Assembly: GCA_963930645.1 (NCBI GenBank)
Contig: OZ005657.1
Span: forward strand, 53,470,653 to 53,534,652
Source: Salticus scenicus
Taxonomy: Eukaryota; Arthropoda; Arachnida; Araneae; Salticidae
Direction: 5' to 3'
DNA length: 64,000 bases
Below the pieces are notes generated by a model. The model did no database searches. It was not told the DNA's origin and saw nothing but the letters and a program-made list of their open reading frames with translations. Shown one piece after another: positions 43,313 to 55,753 of the stretch. A program made the position numbers and the translations under genes. How positions within the stretch are numbered: position 1 is the first letter of the stretch; each line of letters opens with the position of its first letter.

Positions 43313-45340
43313 TACAAAATGTTGAATATTACAAAAAATTTGAATAGATTAAGATTTTTTTTAAGTTAAATTCCTATAATATAGTATGTAAATGAAATAT
43401 TTTACAAAGATTATAATAATTATAATTATATCAAATCCAAATCTAAAATTTCATGTTTTCTGTTATTTATTTATTTTTTTTTTTTTTTACCTTTATAAAA
43501 TAATATTGTAATAAAAAAAAAAAAAAGAACTCGGTTACCAAACACTTAAATGCATTGGGAAAAACTCTGAAAACAGAATTAAAATTAGTAAAATAAGTAT
43601 TAACATTAAATAAAGTAAAATACATCTTTATTTGACTTCAGTTTAAACCCATAATATATTTTAAAAAATATTAATTAATTATTTTTTTTTCTTCGCATTA
43701 TAATACTTAATTTTACAAAATAATACATTTCTGCAAAACATACTGGTAAAATAAATTAATAATTATATAGTCTATTATTTGATAAATTATTCTGTTCATT
43801 AAATTTCTATTAAAACACTATGCTACTTAAATACCAGTATAAAAGTTTCACATTTTAAATATTTTTCTATTTTTATTTACTTTTTTCTTTTAAATCAAAT
43901 CTATACCTAAAAAATAATAATTGTTTCTTTCTTTCTTAAATTTAACAGTAGGGAGGAGGCATGAATATAACAATAAAAGCTACTCTAGAAGAAGAAGAAA
44001 AAAAAAAATTCTCCTTAACTTGTATAAACTTATTTCTTACATATAATATTGATATAAAATTAAATTACCATGCATCTGCAACCTTTAAATTAAAAATTAA
44101 TAATACATTGTAAATTTTGTATACACTACTCAAAATATGTCATAACATTTTCAGGAATATTTTTTTGGTGAATTATATTATTCAAACTATTAAATGACAT
44201 TCAGGTTCAAATGGGATTCAAGGATGTTTATTTACATTACAAAGGAGGATGTTTTTCCCCTTTAATTATTATTATTTATTTATTTATTTTTTAACTATCA
44301 CATTTTTTTTTTTTTTTTTTTTATATAGCCTTCCTACCTAATATCCATAAAACATTAAAAGTGTTACGAGGTAAACTGCTGACTGTAAAATGAGATAATT
44401 TTAATTTTTTAACTAAAACACAAAAAATTTAGTAAAATTACAGTAAGTAATTGTTTTCACTTTGCAAAACTAATCAATTAATCAGTTTAAAAACTTAAAA
44501 GTCGACCAACAATAACAACTATTGATAACCAAACCAGCAACAATAACGATTATTATTTATACTAAATTAAATGATTTTGCCTTGCTTAAAATTACTGATA
44601 ACACAAAGATTGTTACAGGAACTTGTGTTTGCATTAGATTATAAAAATCGCAATTCTTTTAGGAAAACAACTTTAAATCAAACTGATTTAAATTCATTTT
44701 GTATTATATGAAAAGCTAATCGAGTTGTTCATTTTTTCATTAATTTAATTTAGTTGATTTTAGAAAAGTGTGTTTCCGAAGTTAATATAAAATCTTGAAA
44801 AACAGTGTCGAATACAATTCGATATTGTCGAAAAATTCGTTAGAAAAATATGAAAGAAAATTTTTCGTTTAAAGTCTCCCCCCCCCTCGTGTTTCGAGAA
44901 CACCTTGGGAATTCTAAAAGCCTGAAAAAAAAAGGAGAGAGGGCTTAATGAGTTTGAAGAATCATTGTTTTGTTTGGAAATAGATGAACCGTTGAACCAA
45001 AGAAATTGAACATTAAGTAAAATAAAATAAATCTCTCTCTCTCTCTCTCTCTTTTTTTTTTTTTTTTTTTTTTGAAATTGTTTGTCATTTTTAAAATATA
45101 CTATATTATGCCTTTGTAATGTTGCGTGTTTCCACCACACAAGAAATATTCTTTCTTAAAGTTTTTTATTTATCACTTTTCATAAAATTTTAAAATTTCA
45201 TTTAGTTTGTTACTTTGCTCGAAGTAAAATGTAATATGGTGTGACCTATGAAACTGCACTTTTTGTACAGGGTTATAAACTCATTGCCATTCTCCTTTAA
45301 TTTTACATTTTAATCATTAGCCCCTAAAAAGTAATGATAT
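43310..45340. other. AT-rich intergenic DNA, no gene recognised
   Basis: Low-complexity sequence with several A/T tracts, a (CT)n tract near 45030 and a poly(C) near 44880. A 27-base segment containing AAAAAGTAATGATATCAATA is tandemly duplicated at about 45325-45375, at the edge of the next foldback element. Confidence 0.5.
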
Positions 45341-45364
45341 CAATACAAACTAAAAAGTAATGAT

Positions 45365-46530
45365 ATCAATACAAAAAACCCTTAACGGGTTAAAAGTTTG
45401 TGACGCAGCACTGTGTTTCGCAGCAAAGTACTTTATGGCTATAAGAATTAGAAATACGGATCTTAAAATTAATGATATCAAATTTTCTGTGACGCTTTGC
45501 TATTAATTAAAAATTACATAGATTTTCTTATTTGAATTTGCTTTTTTCTTCTATTTATTTTTACAGTGTAAACGCTATTTTCAACATAAAATAATATATA
45601 ACATTTACTCACCGATACCTTTTCATTCACATCTCTTATAATATTAAAATATGTGTTTTAAAAGAAATGATATGAAATTCTAGCAACGCAGTAAATTTAC
45701 ACAAAATGATTTGTTTTTAAATTCCACTGCAATTATTTTGTTTTGCATATTAAAGTATATTTGCACATTGAAATATTGCTTTTAATTTTCTAATACGCAG
45801 TCAAATATATCACTTTCATTAAGTTTATATTATGTACTGAAATGTATTTATTTCAATGAATTATTTTATCTTTTGCGTCACGCTATCCAAAACTGTAAGT
45901 AAAATTTATGAGAATGTTTATTTTCTTATCCAAATTAATTGAAAACGCATGCAAATAGATAGTGTGCTGCAAAGAAAACATTTGCGAAATTTTTAGTTGT
46001 AGTTTTGGATGGCGGGACGAAAAAGATAAAATAATTCATTGAAATAAATACATTTCAGTACATAATATAAACTTAATGAAAGTGATATATTTGACTGCGT
46101 ATTAGAAAATTAAAAGCAATATTTCAATGTGCAAATACACTTCAATATGCAAAACAAAATAATTGCAGTGGAATTTAAAAACAAATCATTTTGTGTAAAT
46201 TCACTGCGTTGCTAGAATTTCATATCATTTCTTTTAAAACACATATTTTAATATTATAAGAGATGTGAATGAAAAGGTATCGGTGAGTAAATGTTATATA
46301 TTATTTTATGTTGAAAATAGCGTTTACACTGTAAAAATAAATAGAAGAAAAAAGCAAATTCAAATAAGAAAATCTATGTAATTTTTAATTAATAGCAAAA
46401 CGTCACAGAAAATTTGATATCATTAATTTTAAGATCCGTATTTCTAATTCTTATAGCCATAAAGTACAGTGCTGCGAAACACAGTGCTGCGTCACAAACT
46501 TTTAACCCGTTAAGGGTTTTTTGTATTGAT
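45365..46530. mobile_element. young foldback element with about 530-base near-identical arms
   Basis: Inverted arms 45365-45895 and 46001-46530 differ at only a handful of positions by eye. They begin ATCAATACAAAAAACCCTTA and include ACGGGTTAAAAGTTTGTGAC, ATACGGATCTTAAAATTAAT and TACTCACCGATACCTTTTC. The spacer is about 105 bases. No open frame or transposase fragment is visible. The target duplication is unclear because the palindrome extends into the flanks. Confidence 0.85.
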
Positions 46531-46739
46531 TTCTTATACATTGATATTTATTAGAAATCGTAATTTTGTAATCTAATACAATTCTGCATGATTCTACTAT
46601 ATTAAGTCCATAACAGTGCATAATAGTTTTCATAAACAATTTGTGTAAACACACTTTTAAGGTGAAAATGTAAAGAAAAGTGGATTAAAATTATGAGGTG
46701 TTAATTAAAATATTTTAAATAAGTTTAATGGTAACACCA

Positions 46740-47310
46740 ATTCCTACAGCAATAATCTAAATTTATAATTAAAATTTGATTATTAGTTTACATTATTCGG
46801 AAGTTAGATTCTATTACATGCTATTTTATCCTATAAAACCTATAAAAAGAATTTAATCGATTTCATGAAATATGATTATTTTTGTGGCGCATTTAGCACC
46901 TATTGACGTAAATTTATACATGAAATGTCTCATTATCTAAAACGTATGTTATTGTATCTTTTATTCTCGACTTTGTAAGTTAATCGCCTTCAAAAATAGA
47001 TTTTTCTTCCGAAGTACTTCTTTATTTGGGTTTAAAAATATCTATAATCATTATATTTATGAACATGTTATTATATATATTAAGCATATAATTACCATTA
47101 TTTTATTTTCTATAATTGGTTCATTTACTATGAAAAACGATTCTATTTTATACTTCAATAATATTTTATTTTAAATGATAATGTCTCTACATAAAATATT
47201 GTTTCTGCTGTATGTTTAATTAATTATTGCGTATTTGATACATTTGTCTTGTAACATATAGAAATATTGCAACGCAAGTATATTTCGTCAAGCCATTATT
47301 ATAATTGGCA
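46740..47310 (+). repeat. block C, copy 2
   Basis: Diverged collinear duplicate of 36000-36690, with shared segments listed there. In copy 1 repeat R follows at once; here several transposons lie between block C and repeat R copy 3 at 54007. Confidence 0.6.
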
Positions 47311-48570
47311 ATATATAACTATATATATAACTATATATATATATATATATATTGAATAATTTAATACCATTATACACCGAGAAAAAATTCTGTAACTGAC
47401 ATCTAGAATCTAAATTGTTGCTCTAAAAAAATAGTTCCATGTCATCCTTATAAATTCTAGTCCCCTTTGAAAGCGAGTTCTAGAATTCCCTATTAGAATT
47501 CTAGCGAGTTTGCCTATATTCTCGAGGGTAAAGTTATTTAAAAATCTCTGCAAATAAATGAGAATGCAAGAAGCGGGTTTCAGCAAATATAATCTTGGTT
47601 TATTACCAAATTCTAGAAAATCAAGCAAGAATTTCTCGCAATACATATGATTCAGAATATTTAGAGTATTCAGAATATTGTTTCACCATCTAGAAATATG
47701 TACACTAGAAATTCTCGATAATTTTGTCTATTCAGTTTATTGGCGTGCCTTATGCGCATAGCTCGGAAATCTATATTTCTAGTTAAGGGATTTAGAAAAT
47801 GGCCACTTATTCATTCTAGTGGAAGGCGGTATATTCTTTTTCTCAGTTTAAAACTCAGCAATCGAAAGATAAATGAAAATACCAACAGTTCAAAATTAAA
47901 TGAAAATACCAATCATATATATAAATTGATTTATATATGAAAGAATTAGTTGCCAAATTTTTCCGCATTTTTAATAACACTATTTCTAAATACTGTTCTA
48001 GACGTTATTTAATAGAAGAATTTTAGTTTTTAAGCTAAGCAAAATTTTCACTACAAAATTAGAAGTACTAAAAATGCGTAAAAGTTGGAAACTATTCTAT
48101 AGTGTCCTCCTGACATTCATTTTTTTTTCCTTTGCTTCGAATGAAAACTAATAAGTTGATTAAAATTGCGAAACATTTATTTTGAAAGAAAAGGGGAAAA
48201 AAAATCTAAAGGTTGAAAAAATTATTAAGAAGACCGTTTTAAGAAAAGTTAAAGCTTTTCTTAAAACGTTAAAACTTTTTATGAAAAATTTTTAAAGTTA
48301 TTAAGGAAAACATTTAGTTGAATTATCTGCTTCCTAAAATATCTTTAAACGCATAAATTCATTCATTTTCAAAGCTTTGAGAGCAGAATATATATGTTTA
48401 ATTAGTTGTAAACACTAAAAATAGTATGGTGATACATAAACAAATCAAACAATGTCAAATTTATGTAACCAATATTAGTACAAATATTGTAAACGCATGT
48501 TAAATAACAAGGAATTTTGTAAAAAATTACCAGCGAAAAATATATTCAATTCAAGCATTATTTTCTTCGT
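47311..48570. other. intergenic DNA, no gene recognised
   Basis: Short open frames on both strands (47410-47646 and 47740-47940) lack recognised domains. TCTAGAA-type motifs recur through 47400-47800 without a clear period. Confidence 0.45.
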
Positions 48571-48577
48571 CAGCATA

Positions 48578-48827
48578 CACTGTAAAAAAAAAAAAAATTC
48601 CGTAAGATTACGGAGAAAGCCTGGCAGCAGAGATTTCAGACAAAGCCCGTAAAAAAAAAAAAAAAAACATTGGTTTTACGGACAAAATGTTTTTTTTACA
48701 GGCATGTAACGTAATTTAAGGTTATTATATACTTAATTTATGGTCTAAGCGTTTCTTTTTACGGGCTTTGTCTGGAATCTCTGCTGCCGGACTTTCCCCG
48801 TAATCTTCCGGGATTTTTTTTACAGTG
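48578..48827. mobile_element. Tc1/mariner-type MITE, 250 bp
   Basis: Ends CACTGTAAAAAAA and TTTTTTTTACAGTG are inverted and flanked by TA (48576-48577 and 48828-48829). The inverted arms continue through GGCAGCAGAGAT, TTTCAGACAAAGCCCGTAAA and their diverged complements (near 48755-48800). No coding sequence. Confidence 0.82.
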
Positions 48828-49233
48828 TATGGGAGCATTATTTTTCAAAAGACAAAAAATACTTTATTTCTTTTACAAATAATCTGGTGTGGCACTCACA
48901 CGACTTTCTCTTACCCTGCATTTCAACACTATAAAGACAGATTGCAGATTAAGGGGGAAGACATCAAGTACTATATACAGATATATGTTAAAACAATATA
49001 AACTAGTCATAGAAACAGATTTACTTGCTAAATAATTCTTTATAAGGGGGCTGCCACGCTCCTCAACCCTTCGTTTGAATATTGTACCTAAATTTATATT
49101 AGATTTCAAAGCTGTTATTAAATTGAAAAGCTCATTCTAAATTAATCAGAGAACTTCCACGCGTACCAGTCCTTGAAACTTATCAATTTCGATCCAACTT
49201 TTCAAGTAGCAACCTGAAAACGCGTAATTATAT

Positions 49234-49272
<39 letters not shown>

Positions 49273-49275
<3 letters not shown>

Positions 49276-49440
49276 TCAAACCACGTCAACGTGAACACTG
49301 TTAACGTGAATTACTTTTAACAGGAAATGTTTCCACAGTCCCCGTCAAAATGAAGATTAGTTACTGATAGCATGAACTACGGATAACATGAAATTTTTTT
49401 TTATCCCCCTTGAGATTCGCGTTAACGAGGTTCGACTGCA
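49273..49440. mobile_element. pogo/Tigger-like MITE
   Basis: Left terminus CAGTCAAACCACGTCAACG and right terminus (reverse strand) CAGTCGAACCTCGTTAACGC have the pattern of pogo/Tigger ends. It lies in a (TA)n/(CA)n context, with TA on the left side and, allowing two extra bases, on the right. About 168 bp, no coding sequence. Confidence 0.65.
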
Positions 49441-49834
49441 TACACACACACACACACACATATATATATAAACTCGCTGAATATTTAACTTTAAAAAAAT
49501 TATTTACGATATGGATATTTGGAGTTTAATTCTTGAGCAGTTTTCCTGGACATGGTAAAATATTATAATAAAGAGCTTCCACTAATTACATTCATTAAAA
49601 AAAGAATGTTTTCGCTTAATTATTGGTAGCTCTGTATTTCTTCTAAAAATTATGTACGCACCATATAGTGTACTTAAATACAGTCCTATATTAATAACAT
49701 AACTTGAAATTCATTTCCATCAATTTCCAAGTGTATACTATGTAATCACACTATGTTCTAGTTTTTTTGGGTAACCTTATAAACGAATGGTGAATGGTTG
49801 GTAGGTTGGTTGGTTGTAAGATTTAAGGCTGATT

Positions 49835-50043
49835 AACAATGCGAAGGTCCTAGGCCTGAAAGTGGAATGCCCTCCATGGGGGAGGTGTGTCTTTCTAAGT
49901 GGTCCTAGCCTGTATTTACGCGAGTTTCGAAGAAAACCACGGAAAAGTCCGAACGTCTAGGTCAATGAGCGTGATCTGGGATCGAACCCGGCACTTCCCA
50001 TTTACAGCTTTGATCGCATAGCCACTCGGCCACAGGTGGGCTC
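49835..50043 (-). repeat. tRNA-derived SINE copy, best-preserved head
   Basis: On the minus strand box A TGGCCGAGTGGCTATGCG and box B GGGTTCGATCCC are both near consensus. They are followed by ACGCTCATTGACCTAGACG, TTTTCCGTGGTTTTCTTCG and GCGTAAATACAGGCTAGG. This copy could retain internal polymerase III promoter activity; that is inference. Confidence 0.85.
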
Positions 50044-50340
50044 TGAAAGAAATGACGGTAACGAACGGTGAATGATTTTAATACCATATTATACACGGAA
50101 CTTGTTTTTATGCATATAAAAAAATGTATGTTCATTTCATTTGGTTTAGTGCAACCCATGGATGTTAAACTGTACGTGTATACATACGTTCAATTTCATC
50201 CATAGATGCAATGTTTTTTAATTTTTATAGATGTGTCTGCACACGAACCATTTGTTTGATCAAAACCAAAACGAAAAGCAAAACTTGTGTACAAACGATA
50301 AATAGACAAAAAGACTTCTTCACACACCATAAATTTTAAG

Positions 50341-50395
50341 CCAGCACAACCGGTTTCGAAAGGACGTAGCCTTCCTTCATCAGGTGTAAAAAAAC
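50341..50395 (-). ncRNA. hammerhead-ribozyme-like core (tentative)
   Basis: The minus strand contains CTGATGA (50377-50383), a 6-bp stem (GGAAGG with CCTTTC) and GAAAC (50353-50357), the order of a hammerhead catalytic core. There is one extra A before stem II, and a convincing cleavage site and stems I and III are not demonstrated. Similar cores occur in terminal repeats of Penelope-like elements. Could be a degraded copy or coincidence. Confidence 0.3.
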
Positions 50396-50465
50396 ACGTG
50401 CTACTGCCTTGGAGGCAAAAGCAAGTGTCTTGCTTTTGCCTCCAAGGCAGTAGCACGTGTTTTTT
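50389..50465. repeat. perfect 37-bp inverted repeat with 3-base loop
   Basis: Arms 50389-50425 and 50429-50465 are exact complements (ACGTGCTACTGCCTTGGAGG continuing into CAAAAGCAAG) around TGT. Perfect identity next to the hammerhead-like core suggests a recent inverted duplication; an assembly or library artefact is also possible. Confidence 0.9.
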
Positions 50466-50503
50466 ATCATTTGCTTGATCTCAACGAAAAATTTAGTGGA
50501 GTA

Positions 50504-51319
50504 AGGTAGGTGACCCAAAGGTGGCCATAGTTAAGCTTTGAGAATTTTTTATAATTTTCTGGTTGGGTTTATGTGGCTGGACTTTTTTTCGTAAAATGCT
50601 ACACTTATCTCTTACACATATCAAGTATAAGTTTCTTTGTAAAATGTAATTTAGATATTTATATAATAGGATTTCAAAATTGTAGCTTGTAGGTCACCTT
50701 TGGCGCATAGTGCTCCAAAGGTGGCTCATACATTGAAAACACCTTTAAAATGTGCCTATAAGACGCTTTTTTGTCATGTTTCGGGTTTTTCTTATTATTA
50801 ATCTTATCTTTTGACACAAAAACTTTCAACCACCTTCTGTGCAAAGTAGTTCAGAATTTTTATTCTGGAATTTATTAACTTCTTTTGGAAGATCTCTGGT
50901 ATTCTCAATAGTGTAGAAATTGTTGGAGAATAAACGATAATAAGATTTTTTTAGATATTTAAGCAGAAATTGTGAGAGTTATCCTTATTACATTAATTTC
51001 CGTTTTCATTTGCTGAGTTGGCTCACTTGTTCCAAGGTTGCCCGATATCTGGGCCACCTTGAGAACATGCATATGGTCGCAATTTGCACAAAATTAAACT
51101 TTTTATCTGATAAATGTATTAATAATAAAGTTAATGTGATTAAAGAGAAAGAAATAAGCTTTTAGAAAACATATCCTAACTCAAAGTTCTAAGAATTTAA
51201 CACATGTAAATAATAATTTACAATGCAGTAGCGCCATTATGTGATTCAAAATAAAATTTAACGTATTTTAGGGTGGTGGAACACCTTAGGAACACTGGCC
51301 ACCTTTGGTTCACCTACCT
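50504..51319. mobile_element. non-autonomous TA-flanked DNA transposon, 816 bp
   Basis: Terminal inverted repeats AGGTAGGTGA(C/A)CCAAAGGTGG lie at both ends, flanked by TA (50502-50503 and 51320-51321). Internal sequence repeats a CCAAAGGTGGC-like motif (about 50713 and 51030). No transposase frame is seen. The TA target suggests the Tc1/mariner superfamily. Confidence 0.8.
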
Positions 51320-51855
51320 TATACCAGTATGATAAAAATTTAGATTAACAAATTTGGGCTTCTTACAGTGATTTGTTTTTGAGATATGCTGATAACAGAC
51401 ACAAAGACAAATACACAGACCAACCGCTAATAGCATAATTTTGGGATTCAAGGGACCTTAAAACGTGTAAATACAACAAAGATTCAATTTCTATGGACTC
51501 AAAAACAATATTTTCCCCCACATATATATAGATAAGCGTTATTAAAATGTGTATATAAGAAGGTTACAGAAGGCGTGGCAAGCTAGCGTACTCCACAAAA
51601 AAAAAAAAAAAAAAACTTTAACAATAATACTAAATAATCTCATTTATCTGATAGTTTAACATTTTTGAAAAATTAAAGGCACCGATTTTAAAATAGTATG
51701 ATTGACTTAAAAGTATAAGTATACCATTTTTAAAGTACGTCAGAACTCTGTAGGCAATGGCGTACGAACCTCCAAATATGTTTTTAGAACTAACAGTAAT
51801 AGTAATGATATTCTCTTCAAAGTATCTTTCTTCAAAATTACAGTTATATATATAT
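51320..51855. other. intergenic DNA, no gene recognised
   Basis: AT-rich sequence with a 20-base poly(A) near 51600. Nothing else recognised. Confidence 0.5.
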
Positions 51856-52039
51856 ACTAGCAGGCAACTCCCGCTTCGCTGGTCCCTATTTTTAAATGAA
51901 TCGCTATAATTACTGAATTCTCAAAATTGCATTAATTTTTATCACGTGTAAAAAAACAGAAAAAAAATCTTATTAGGAAAAATGTCACACCGGGTTCTCA
52001 CTGCCTTCGGAAAAAATTCCCAAAATGCCCTAACTCTTA

Positions 52040-52735
52040 TTTCTGTTATTTTCTCCCTTCGCCCCCCCCCCTCCCGTCTATCCTAATAATTTTAAAAATT
52101 CGAAAATATCCGCAATCGATTTGTAGGTATCGAAAACCTCTATATACCAATTTTGAATGCTCTAACTCTATTCTATTTCTTTTGCCCCTCCGCCCCCCCT
52201 TCCCGGCCCTCCTAATAACTTTACACTTTCGAAAATATCCCCATTCGACTTGCTGGCCTCTAAAACCTATCTGTACCAATTTTGAACGGCCTAACTGTAT
52301 TTCTATTTGTTTTTGCCCACACCCCCACTTCTCGCCCCTCCTAATAATTTTACAAATTCGAAAATATCCGCAATCGATTTGTAAGTATCAAAAACCTCTA
52401 TATACCAATTTTGAACGATCTAACTATTTTTCTTTTTTGCCCCCCCTCCCCTCCCCCCCTTCTCGCCCCTCCTAATAACTTTACACTTTGGATAATATCC
52501 CCATTCGACTTGCAGGCCTTTAAAACCTATCTGTACCAATTTTGAACGGCCTAACTGTATTTCTATTTGTTTTTGCCCATAGCCCCCCCCATACTGCCTC
52601 CCCCCTCCCACCCCTTCTAATAATTTTACAAATTCAAAAATATCCGCAATCGATTTGTAAGTATCGAAAACCTCTATGTACCAATTTTGAACGATCTGAC
52701 ACTATTTTTATTTTTTTGCCCCCCCCTCCCCCCCC
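52040..52735 (+). repeat. tandem array of alternating A/B monomers (about 130 bases each)
   Basis: Monomer type A (ATATCCGCAATCGATTTGTA, near 52108, 52366 and 52642) alternates with type B (ATATCCCCATTCGACTTGC, near 52237 and 52497), separated by pyrimidine-rich poly(C) linkers. Both types share CTAATAA(T/C)TTTA and ACCAATTTTGAA. The order A-B-A-B-A is a dimeric higher-order repeat of about 265 bases. Confidence 0.82.
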
Positions 52736-52864
52736 CCCCCGAAAAAAAATCGGAAAAATCAAAAAATGAGTTTTTGGAAATATTTTCAAGAAGACGCTTG
52801 GCGTTTTTTTTTTTTTGCATCTTTGAGCTATTACTTTTACTCGAATATCCGTATTTTTCTAAAT

Positions 52865-53540
52865 TTGCCTCCGAAAATCATTTATACCCCTTCCCCCCTT
52901 AAAAATCCAAAATTCCAAAATCGCAGAAAATGATTTTTTTGTTTTCAAGTCTAGTCTCCCCATCTGCAATTTTTTCATCGTGAAGTAATTTGGAGCCGAG
53001 TTATGCTTATAAAGGTGTTTTTGCCTCCTGCGCCTCCAAAATCATTTTCACCCCTTTTCCCCCTTAAAAATCCAAAAATCCAAAATCGCAGAAAATGATT
53101 TTTTTGTATTCAAGTCTAGTCTCCCCATCTGCAATATCTTCCTCGTGAAGCAATTTGGAGCCGAGTTATGCTTATAAAAGTGTTTTTGTCTTCAGCAACT
53201 CCGAAAATCATTTTTATCTCCTTCCCCCCTTAAAAATCAAAAATTCCAAAATCGCAGAAAATGATTTTTTCGTATTCAAGCCTAGTCTCCCCATCTGCAA
53301 TTTCTTCCCTGTGAAGTAATTTGGTGCCGAAATGCACTTATAAATGTGTTTTTGCCTTATGCGCCCCCGAAAATCCCATTTTTACCCCCTACCCCCCTTA
53401 AAAATCCAAAATTCCAAAATCGCAGAAAATGATTTTTTTGTATTCAAGTCTAGTCTCCCCATCTGCAATTTCTTCACCGTGAAGAAATTTGGAGCCGAGA
53501 TATGCTTCTAAAGGTGATTTTTGCCTTCTGCCCCCCCCCC
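52865..53540 (+). repeat. tandem array, four units of about 170 bases
   Basis: Each unit carries CCTTAAAAATCCAAAA, AAATCGCAGAAAATGATTTT, TTCAAGTCTAGTCTCCCCAT and CTGCAAT, then GTGAAG(T/C)AATTTGG and GAGCCGAGTTATGCTTATAA. Units are well conserved with small indels. The last unit ends in poly(C)/poly(G). Confidence 0.85.
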
Positions 53541-53691
53541 GGGGGGGAACGGGGGGGTATTTCGCAAAATCCCGTCTTAGTGAGCGTCAGGGTCCTAAAA
53601 TCAACCTGCTCACCGAAAATTGTGACTCTATCTCCCATAGGATCGCCACAACCGTGTTGAGTCAGTGAATCAGTGAATCAGTGAGTTTACT

Positions 53692-53733
<42 letters not shown>

Positions 53734-55693
53734 ATATAAGAATTAAAAACGATGTGAAACAAGGGGAAAATCTAAACAAATAAAACAAAAATAACAAGAA
53801 GAAGGAGCAGAGACAACCACGGATAAGGCCGGATGGAGCGAGTTAAACCTGTTTATCGGGCCCCCAACTTTTTTACATCAAGACAGTCGTGCAATTTTAT
53901 TTCACTTATATTTTAGCCGGTCTGTTTCTGAAGTAGAATGTGTGCCCAGTTAAAACACTGTTTGATTTACACCTACTGCTGAAGATGTTTATCACCGTTT
54001 TATTTTTAACACTTTCCAACAAGGTTTGTCTGTCTGTCTGTCTGTCTGTCCGCGCTCTAACTCCCGTAAATATTTATGGAACCTCTTGAAACAGATATAC
54101 GTTATTCAAGTTCACTATCGGACGTTCCCTATTGAAAATGGCGTTTATACCTCTACTAGTTTGTGTACAGAGACACCCGAAAGTATTTCAAAGCATTGTG
54201 TTCTATGAGAGGTATTTCTATAAACCATATTTTCATACCTTTACTGTAGACATATCTTAATGAAATTGAACTACGTTATTCAAGTTCACTATCGGACGTT
54301 CCCTATTGAAAATGGGGGTTTATACCTCTACTGGTTTGTGTACAGAGACACACGAAAGTATTTCAAAGCATTGTGTTCTATGAGAGGTATTTCTATAAAC
54401 CATATTTTCATACCTTTACTGCAAACATATCTGAATGAAATTGAAATATGTTATTCAAGTTCACTATTGGATGTTTACTGTATAAAATAAGTATTTCAAA
54501 GCATTGTGTTCTCTGAGAAGTATTTCTATAAATCAAATTTTAATAACTTTACTTTCCACGAAGATTTTGGAAATTGAAATATGTTATTTATATGCACAAA
54601 AGAATGCTTTGCACAGAATATAGCATGATTAGCATTAGATTTACAGGGTGACACGAAAATATCCAGATACATTAAGAGCTATTAATAAAAAAGTGCTAGA
54701 ATTATACTTTCGTTTACGTTGAGCATTTTTAACACTTTCTAACACTTTTTGAGTGTGAATATGATTTCAGTTTTGTGTATCTTCCTGTCCGTCTGTCTGT
54801 CTGCCTGTCTATCTGTCCGAGCTCTAGCTCTAACTCCCGTAAATATTTATGGAATTTCTTGAAACTGATATATGTTATTCAAGTTTACTATCGGATGTTC
54901 CCTATTGAAAATGGAGTTTAATACCTCTACTGGTTTGCGTACAGGGACACCCGAAAGTATTTCAAAGCATTGTGTTGCATGAGAGGTATTTATATAAAAC
55001 ATATTTTCGTACCTTTACTGTAGACGTATCTCAATTAAATTGAAATATGTTATTCAAGTTCACTATTGGATGTTTCCTGTATAAAATGGAGGAAATACCA
55101 CCACCGATTTATGTACAGGGGCACTTAAAAGTATTCCAAAGCATTGCGTTCTATGAGAGATATTTCTATAAATCAAATTTTAGTAACTTTACTTTCTACG
55201 AAGTTTTAGGAAATTGAAATATGTTATTTATATGCACAAAAAAATGCTTTGCATAGAATATAGCATGATGAGCTTTAGATTTACAGGGTGACACAAAAAT
55301 ATCCATTTATATTAAGAGCTATTAATAAAAAATTGCTAAAATTGTACTTTCGTTTACATTAAGCATTTTGAACACTTTCTAACATTTTTAAGTATGAATA
55401 TGATTTTAGTTTGTGTATCTGTCCATCTGTCTGTCTGTCTGTCTGCCCGATGTCTAACTCCTGTAAATATTTATGGAATTTCCCGAAACTGATATATTTT
55501 ATTGAAGTTCACTATCGGATGTTCCATATTGAAAATGGAGTGAATATCTCTTCTGGTTTGTGTACAGGGACACCCAAAAGCATTCGAAAGCATTGTGTTC
55601 TATGAGAGTTATTTTTATAAATATTTTCCCTGTAGAGTGTTCCCCATTTAAAATGACATTAATAGGTCCTGCATAACTAGTTTGTTTACAGGG

Positions 55694-55753
<60 letters not shown>

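Larger units (their letters stand above)
51858..53730 (+). mobile_element. repeat-rich element ending in TCAGTGAA repeats and (TA)n
   Basis: It begins ACTAGCAGGCAACTCCCGCT, followed by TCGCTGGTCCC, and ends with three TCAGTGAATCAGTGA-type repeats running into (TA)n. From memory, starts of this kind (TA)nACTAGC...CCCGCTTCGC and ends in short GTGAATCA repeats recur in invertebrate dispersed repeats; class unresolved (possibly Helitron-like or SINE-like). The body consists of two tandem arrays described separately. Confidence 0.5.

Noticed and set aside
50196..50518. Minus-strand frames around the perfect hairpin
   Set aside because: They read through the inverted repeat and hammerhead-like segment; no recognised protein.
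52046..52902. Pro/Gly-rich frames on both strands
   Set aside because: Products of the A/B tandem array and its poly(C) linkers.
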